From CAVOEB01 sp965249645 (GTDB lineage: Bacteria > Pseudomonadota > Alphaproteobacteria > UBA828 > JAPUJA01), in assembly GCA_965249645.1 (NCBI GenBank), contig CBDFML010000011.1:248001-312000 (forward strand): a DNA stretch of 64,000 nt. Reading direction: 5' to 3'. A model generated the notes under the pieces. It was given only the letters and a program-made list of their open reading frames with translations, was not told the DNA's origin and did not search any database. The translations under genes were made by a program, and so were the position numbers. Shown here piece after piece: positions 59,036-64,000 of this stretch. Position 1 is the stretch's first letter. Each line of letters starts with the position of its first letter.

Positions 59036-62010
59036 TCGTCGTCGCCCGAATCCGACGTGCCCCACTCGCCGATTCGCGCGAGGTGGTCGTAGTCGTCGCC
59101 GGCCGGCGGTGTCTCGGGCCGGGGCCGCGAGGGGTAGGGCGTTTGGGGATCGTCGAACCGGGCGATCAGCTCTGCCAGGCCCGCTCGCGCCTCGTCCGCG
59201 AGCCGTCCGGCGTCGGCTTTGACGGGGTGGATTTTGCCTGCCGGCTTGCCGCCAGAGAGCCGCCAGTAGGCGAGTTCCGCGACGGGCGCGGCGGCGATAT
59301 CTTCGAACCCGCCGGCCTGCGCGATGGCCGCTTCGAGCGGCAACTGGGGCGATAGGCCGCGCGCGAGCAGCGTTTCGGGCGGCGGCGTGCCCGTCTTGTA
59401 GTCGATGATGACCAGCTGGCCTGCTTCATCGCGGTCGATCCGGTCCGCCTTGGCCGTGAGGGCGAAGCGCCCGCCCGGGGCGTCGAACTCGAGCCGCCCC
59501 TCCACCTCGGCGCCCAGCGGCACGATGTGGCCGCGTCGCGCCCCCTCCTCGGCAACGAACCATTCCGCGATGCGCACGAAGCGGGGCCACCAGAACGCTT
59601 CGACCCCCGGTCGCTCAAGCGCCTCGCCGAACGCCACGCGTCCGCAGGCGAGCAGGCGGGCCAACGCATCGTCAGGCCAGCGCTCGCGATGCGCCGCACC
59701 AAACAGCTCGAGTGCCCGGTGGATGACACTGCCGCGCTCCGCCGCACCGGGCTCGGCGTCGATTGCATCGAGGGCGCGCAGCTTGAGCACGTAGCGCGCA
59801 TAGATCGCGTAAGGGTCGCGCATCCAAGTTTCAACCCCGGTCACCGAAAGCCGGCGCGGGCGGGCTTCGAGCGGTGGGCGGGGCGCGGGCGGCTCGGCCA
59901 ATACCGTTTCAGCGGGTGCATTCAGCGCGCCCTGCCAGGCGAGCCAGGCGGCTGCGTCGCGGTTTACCTCGTCGCGAGCGCCCAGCGCGTCGAGCACGAT
60001 GTCGAGCCGGGTCAACCAGCGCGACGGCACGGTCGGCGTGCCGCCCACCTTGGTGGCGCGGGTCAGCACCACCTCGGGCGACGCGGCGCACTGGGCGAAA
60101 TCGTGGGCCGACAGGCCGATCCGTCGCTCCGGCGCGGGCAGCCCGAATTCCTCGCGCATAGGCCGGCTCATCCAGGGATCGACGGGCGGCTCGGCGGGCC
60201 AGCTGGCCTCGTTGAGCCCGCCCAGTATCATCCGGTCGACCTGCTGCAGGCGGGCTTCGAGCGGCCCCCAGATGAACAGCCGCGGATGGCCGCCCCCGGC
60301 GGGGCGCACGACCTCGCCGGCCATCAATGTCTCGATCACGGCCGCGTAGTCGGCGCCCCGGATCGGCGCGGCGCCATCGGCGCCGTCGAGCAGCTCGGCG
60401 AACAACGCGGCGGCGGCCTCGCCCGCCTCGCCGGCCCACAGCCGGCTCGCCCCGGTTTCCTCGGCGCTGGCCGCAAGCGCCTCGGCGGCCGCCAGATGGA
60501 TGCGCAATAAGTCGCCAAGCTCGGCCCGGTTTGCACCGAGCGCCGCCTCCAACGGCTCAGCCAGCCGGCGCAGGTCGTCGAACCAGGCGATCAGGTCGTC
60601 GTCGGGTCGCGGCCCGCGCGAGTCGGGGTCCTTGGCGCGCTCTGCCAGCGCGCTGGCGACGCCGGCCAGTCCCGGCGCGGGGCGGGGCCCGCGTAGCACG
60701 GCCCGCTCCAGCCGGCGCGCCCGCTCGCGAAAGGCGCCGGGCGCCATTCCCCCGGCGGCCAGGGGCTGCTTGAGCGCCGCCAGCAGCGCGACGGGCTGGG
60801 CGCGATGCGCCGCCATCTCGGCGCTCAGCCGCAGGAAGGCTCCAGGCGGTGTCGCGCCAAGCGGTCGGCCGGCGGAATCGTCGAGGCTGACGTCAAAGCG
60901 CTTCATCTCGGCGGCGACCCGGCGTGCGAGGTCGCGGTCGAGCGTCACAAGCGCGGCGCGCTTTTCCGGGATTTCCAGGGTTTCGCGCAGCAGCAGGGCG
61001 ATGACGGCGGCCTCTTCGCGTGGGCCGGGGCAGTCGATCCGGCGCAGGCCGTCGATTCCGGCGCGCAGGCGTTTCGCATCCTCGTCTCCGGGCAATGGCC
61101 GGGGCACCGGGCGTAGCGTTTCGGACAGCAACCGGACCCGCCCGCTCGGCTCCTCGGCGGGGGCGCCGGGCGGCCACTCCCCGACTGCCTCGCGGGCCGC
61201 GCCCAACCGGTCGAGCAGACGTTTGAGGCCGTATTGCGGGTGGTTGGGGGCAAGCTGTTCCCAACTTTTTTCGTCAAGGCCGTGGTCGAGGCCGGGCAAC
61301 ACCACTACGCCCTCGGGCAGCCCGGCGATCACCTCCAACAGGTCGGCGGTGGCGGGCACGCTGCCCGTCGAGCCCGCCGCAATTACGGGTGTCGCGGGGG
61401 GTGCCTCGCGCCAGCGCGCCGCCAGCCGGTCGAGCAGCCGGTTGCGTCGCTCCGCCGCGTCCAGTCCGCCGTCGGCCGCCAATACCGTTGGCCAGCCTTC
61501 GGTGACGACGGTCAGGAAGTCGAGGGTCGTTTGCCAGTGTCCCGCGTAGTTGGTGGGCACCAGATCGCGCAATCCCTCGAAGGACAGCCGCTCGGTTGCC
61601 ACCTGGTCGATTAGCCGGGCTAATGCCTCGGCGAGGCGGACCGCCTGCTCCGCGGTTACCGGCGCACCGTTGCGCTCGCCGTGGGCCTCGATCAGCCGGG
61701 CGAGAAGGAGTTGGCGGCGTCGGGGCGGAACGGCCGGGGCAACCTCGTCCGCGGCCGGATCCTCGAGCGCAAGCTCATCGTCCTCGACCTCGCCCAGCGG
61801 GCGCAGTGTCGGCAGCAGCAGCGCCGCCCCCTCGGAACGCCGCAGGAAGGCCTCGAGCAGGGCGCGGCACGCGCGCCGGGTGGGCAGCAGCACCGTGGCC
61901 TGGGCGAGGCGCAAGGGGTCGCCCCCGGCCTGTTCCAGCAGGCCGTCGGCCAGGCTGTCGAGAAACGGACGGCCCGGCGCGATCGTGTAGAGGCGCCGGG
62001 CCGGGCTCAT
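59032..62010 (-). CDS. addB: Double-strand break repair protein AddB
   Basis: A 992-residue partner of AddA. It has an inactivated helicase-like N-terminal half (LLPTRRACRALLEAFLRR, no Walker A Lys) and a C-terminal RecB-type nuclease with LVIIDYKTGTPP. It recognises Chi-like signals in characterised relatives. ATG at 62010 overlaps the murU stop, and its end overlaps addA, so the chain is translated as a unit. The frame upstream to 62079 is not supported. Confidence 0.93.
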   Translation of the reverse strand: MSPARRLYTIAPGRPFLDSLADGLLEQAGGDPLRLAQATVLLPTRRACRALLEAFLRRSEGAALLLPTLRPLGEVEDDELALEDPAADEVAPAVPPRRRQLLLARLIEAHGERNGAPVTAEQAVRLAEALARLIDQVATERLSFEGLRDLVPTNYAGHWQTTLDFLTVVTEGWPTVLAADGGLDAAERRNRLLDRLAARWREAPPATPVIAAGSTGSVPATADLLEVIAGLPEGVVVLPGLDHGLDEKSWEQLAPNHPQYGLKRLLDRLGAAREAVGEWPPGAPAEEPSGRVRLLSETLRPVPRPLPGDEDAKRLRAGIDGLRRIDCPGPREEAAVIALLLRETLEIPEKRAALVTLDRDLARRVAAEMKRFDVSLDDSAGRPLGATPPGAFLRLSAEMAAHRAQPVALLAALKQPLAAGGMAPGAFRERARRLERAVLRGPRPAPGLAGVASALAERAKDPDSRGPRPDDDLIAWFDDLRRLAEPLEAALGANRAELGDLLRIHLAAAEALAASAEETGASRLWAGEAGEAAAALFAELLDGADGAAPIRGADYAAVIETLMAGEVVRPAGGGHPRLFIWGPLEARLQQVDRMILGGLNEASWPAEPPVDPWMSRPMREEFGLPAPERRIGLSAHDFAQCAASPEVVLTRATKVGGTPTVPSRWLTRLDIVLDALGARDEVNRDAAAWLAWQGALNAPAETVLAEPPAPRPPLEARPRRLSVTGVETWMRDPYAIYARYVLKLRALDAIDAEPGAAERGSVIHRALELFGAAHRERWPDDALARLLACGRVAFGEALERPGVEAFWWPRFVRIAEWFVAEEGARRGHIVPLGAEVEGRLEFDAPGGRFALTAKADRIDRDEAGQLVIIDYKTGTPPPETLLARGLSPQLPLEAAIAQAGGFEDIAAAPVAELAYWRLSGGKPAGKIHPVKADAGRLADEARAGLAELIARFDDPQTPYPSRPRPETPPAGDDYDHLARIGEWGTSDSGDDE

Positions 62011-62729
62011 CCGCTGTACCTCTCTCCAAGGAACGCGTTCGCCGCCGTGAGTCCCTCGGGCGTGCCCACATGCAGCCACCGCCCGTCATGGACCATGCCG
62101 TAGAGCCGTTCCGCCTGTTCCGCCCTGTCGAACAGCCGGTTGAGCGAAAAGGCGCCCTCGGGAGCGGTCTGGAACAGCCGGGAATGGAGGATATGGACGC
62201 CGGAAAACAGGAACGGCGCGACCTCGTGCCAGGCGCGCCGCCGCGCCACGCCGGCGGCGTCGAGCATAAAGTCGCCCTTGCCCTCGAACTGGCCGGCGCG
62301 GACCATCTCGTGCATCAGCAGCAGGGCGTCCATGGCCTCGTTGCGCCACGCGGCGGTCAGGCGCGCCAGCGTGTTCTCCGGCCCGTCCAGCCACAAAACG
62401 TCCGTGTTGGCGACGAGAAATGGCCCCTCGCCCAGCAGGGCGAGCGCGTGGCGTACCCCGCCGCCGGTATCGAGCAGGTGTTCCTCGTGCGAGATCGCGA
62501 TTTCGATGTCGCGCCGGTTCGCGAGATGGGCCTCGAGCTGATCGGCCCGGTAGTGGCTGTTGACCACGACGCGTTCGACACCGGCAGCGACCAGCCGGTC
62601 GAGCGCGTGATCGATCAGCGCCCGGCCGGCGACCTCGATCAGGGGCTTGGGGCGGCTTTCGGTGAGCGGGCGCAGCCGTTCGCCCTTGCCGGCGGCCAGC
62701 AGCATGGCGCAGCGCAACGGCCCGGTCAT
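62007..62729 (-). CDS. murU: MurNAc-1-phosphate uridylyltransferase MurU
   Basis: A 240-residue nucleotidyltransferase. The opening LAAGKGERLRPLTESRPKPLIEV is the nucleotide-binding loop of the sugar-phosphate nucleotidyltransferases, and VANTDVLW carries a metal-binding Asp. It makes UDP-MurNAc from MurNAc-1-phosphate supplied by AmgK, encoded immediately upstream. The start at 62729 overlaps the amgK stop by 4 bp; an ATG at 62738 is also in frame. The pathway bypasses MurA. Confidence 0.9.
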   Translation of the reverse strand: MTGPLRCAMLLAAGKGERLRPLTESRPKPLIEVAGRALIDHALDRLVAAGVERVVVNSHYRADQLEAHLANRRDIEIAISHEEHLLDTGGGVRHALALLGEGPFLVANTDVLWLDGPENTLARLTAAWRNEAMDALLLMHEMVRAGQFEGKGDFMLDAAGVARRRAWHEVAPFLFSGVHILHSRLFQTAPEGAFSLNRLFDRAEQAERLYGMVHDGRWLHVGTPEGLTAANAFLGERYSG

Positions 62730-63718
62730 GCGCGGCACTCCCGGTGCGCGGGCGGAATTTCGCGCTCGATCCAGTCGCGCAAATTCGCCAGTGCGGGGTG
62801 GGCGAGATCGTCTTCGAGCAGCCGCCAGACCCGTGGCAGGTAGTCGAGATAGGCGGGCTTGGCGTCGCGCACGCAGAGCCGGGTGAAGATGCCGACGATC
62901 TTGCAGTTGCGCTGGGCGCCGAGAATCGCGTACGCGGTGCGAAAGGCGGCGGCATCGAGCTCGGGGCGGCGGCCGAGATAGGCGGCGATCCCGGCCTCGG
63001 CGGTGGCCAGGGCGACATCGCGTCGGGCGTCCTCGAGCAGCGAGACCAGATCGTAGGCCGCACTGCCCGTGAGCGCGTCCTGAAAATCGAGCAACCCGAC
63101 CTTTGCCAGGCCCGCGCGCTCGGGCAGCCAGAGCAGGTTATCGGCGTGATAATCGCGCAACACCAGCACCGGATCCCCGATTTCGCTTTGGGGCAGTATC
63201 TCGCGCCACACCGCCTCGTACTCGGTGCGCAGGCCCACATCGGGGCCCGCGTCACGCTGGCGGGGAATGTACCAGTCGACCAGCAGGTCGGCCTCCTCGA
63301 GCAGGGCTGCCTCGTCGTAAGGCGGCATTGCGGGGGGTGGTGGAAGGCGGTGCAGATCGGCCAGCAGGGCGATGGCCGGGCCGTAGAGGGTCATCTCCCC
63401 GGGCGCGCCCGCGCCGGCGAGCAGCCGGGTGTAGAGCGCGTCGCCCAGATCCTCGAGCAAGAGCAGGCCGGCCGCCTCGTCGGCGACGAGAATCGCGGGC
63501 GCGCTGTAGCCCAGGCCGGCGAGAAAGCGCGCGATTGCGACGAACGGGCGAACGTCCTCCTCGGGCGGCGGCGCGTCCATCAGCACGGCTCGCGCGGCGC
63601 CTTGCTCGAGCCGTTCGTAGCGCCGGAAGGAGGCATCGCCCGCGAGCGGCGCGCGCGCCGCCTCGCCCCAGCCGTGGCGAGAGAGAAACGCCTCGATCAG
63701 GGCCGCTCGCTCAGCCAT
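62726..63718 (-). CDS. amgK: N-acetylmuramate/N-acetylglucosamine kinase AmgK
   Basis: A 330-residue aminoglycoside-phosphotransferase-fold kinase. The catalytic loop VLRDYHADNLLWL and the Mg-binding LLDFQDALTGSAAYDL are intact. AmgK phosphorylates recovered MurNAc at the anomeric position for MurU. The ATG at 63718 overlaps tsaE by 8 bp (ATGGCTGA), supporting it over the frame start at 63784. The order tsaE-amgK-murU is a known alphaproteobacterial and pseudomonad arrangement. Confidence 0.9.
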   Translation of the reverse strand: MAERAALIEAFLSRHGWGEAARAPLAGDASFRRYERLEQGAARAVLMDAPPPEEDVRPFVAIARFLAGLGYSAPAILVADEAAGLLLLEDLGDALYTRLLAGAGAPGEMTLYGPAIALLADLHRLPPPPAMPPYDEAALLEEADLLVDWYIPRQRDAGPDVGLRTEYEAVWREILPQSEIGDPVLVLRDYHADNLLWLPERAGLAKVGLLDFQDALTGSAAYDLVSLLEDARRDVALATAEAGIAAYLGRRPELDAAAFRTAYAILGAQRNCKIVGIFTRLCVRDAKPAYLDYLPRVWRLLEDDLAHPALANLRDWIEREIPPAHRECRA

Positions 63719-64000
63719 GGACCGCCTCGCCGCCGGTTTCGCGTTCGACATCGTCGAGCCGCTCCGCCCAGCGTCCGTGGCCAATCAGCAGGGCGCGCCG
63801 GGCCTCGGGGCTGTCTCCCGCCAGCAGGCGCAGCTCCAGCCAGTCCGCGGCCATCAGCGCGCCCAGCCGTTCGGGCCATTCGATCAGCGAAATCCCCTCG
63901 GCGAAGGCGTCCTCGATGGCCAGCTCCAGCGCTTCCTCGGGCGCGGCTAGCCGGTAAAGGTCGAAATGCCACAGGGTGACGCCGTCCAGCTCGTACGTCT
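63711..64000 (-). CDS. tsaE: tRNA threonylcarbamoyladenosine biosynthesis ATPase TsaE, C-terminal part
   Basis: The gene enters from the right edge; the last 95 residues are readable. WHFDLYRLAAPEEALELA and ISLIEWPERLG are the conserved C-terminal segments of TsaE (YjeE). The Walker A part lies beyond the window. TsaE supports TsaBCD in forming t6A37 on ANN-reading tRNAs. Its stop overlaps amgK by 8 bp. The extra tail, ending GEAVHG, is short. Confidence 0.85.
   Translation of the reverse strand, partial: TYELDGVTLWHFDLYRLAAPEEALELAIEDAFAEGISLIEWPERLGALMAADWLELRLLAGDSPEARRALLIGHGRWAERLDDVERETGGEAVHG

Noticed and set aside
56630..59092. 820-codon open frame on the plus strand
   Set aside because: It is antisense to addA and has no recognisable domain.

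Overview
The window is a gene-dense, high-GC bacterial chromosome segment that reads as an alphaproteobacterium; I cannot fix the order or genus. Pointers are AddAB instead of RecBCD, a TIGR02300/FYDLN zinc-ribbon protein, a DUF2244 membrane protein, a PodJ-like polarity protein with the GEWxxS N-terminal motif, PstA with a long periplasmic insertion, and the order cmk-rpsA-ihfB-lapA-like-pyrF-trpF-trpB-trpA-accD-folC. There is no insertion sequence, phage gene, CRISPR array or rRNA. One tRNA (Ala, GGC) is present.

Layout. 1-5.6 kb: the end of a two-gene aconitase-X locus, DUF2244, nth, a proline-rich lipoprotein, a bactofilin, an EI24/CysZ-like membrane protein and a PfkB (adenosine) kinase behind a clear sigma70 promoter and a 35-nt palindrome. 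5.8-16.2 kb: accessory metabolism, with two SDRs, a phytanoyl-CoA dioxygenase-like enzyme, GNAT, a LysR regulator facing a tautomerase-tautomerase-nitrilase operon, pirin, glutathionyl-hydroquinone reductase, AmpG-like permease and alanine dehydrogenase. 16.3-18.4 kb: a PodJ-like proline-rich protein whose reading frame carries a TGA where its family has a conserved Trp, preceded by a roughly 500-bp regulatory region with repeated TGTCNGACA operators. 18.4-27.9 kb: a complete phosphate-starvation locus on the minus strand, in transcription order phoR, small lipoprotein, porin, pstS, pstC, pstA, pstB, phoU, phoB, with a Pho box before pstS. 28.1-31.7 kb: mutS and a zinc-ribbon methyltransferase. 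31.9-40.4 kb: a catabolic block (2-hydroxyacid dehydrogenase, a linalool dehydratase/isomerase-like protein, M24 and M81 hydrolases, amidase, TauE/SafE exporter, MBL hydrolase).

40.5-43.1 kb holds a four-gene bufferin-type RiPP operon: a DUF2282 Cys precursor, a DUF692/MNIO oxidase, a DUF2063 partner and a DoxX membrane protein. Members of this recently recognised class make thiol-modified metal-binding peptides. Here it is preceded by a possible translationally coupled 31-aa leader ORF. This is the most interesting system in the window.

43.2-64 kb is a housekeeping core: tRNA-Ala, TIGR02300, aroA-cmk-rpsA-ihfB-lapA-like-pyrF-trpF-trpB-trpA-accD-folC on the plus strand, then trxA and a tightly overlapping tsaE-amgK-murU-addB-addA chain on the minus strand. 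AmgK and MurU together with the AmpG-like permease indicate peptidoglycan sugar recycling by the MurU bypass. Several intergenic gaps carry members of a short dispersed palindromic repeat family.
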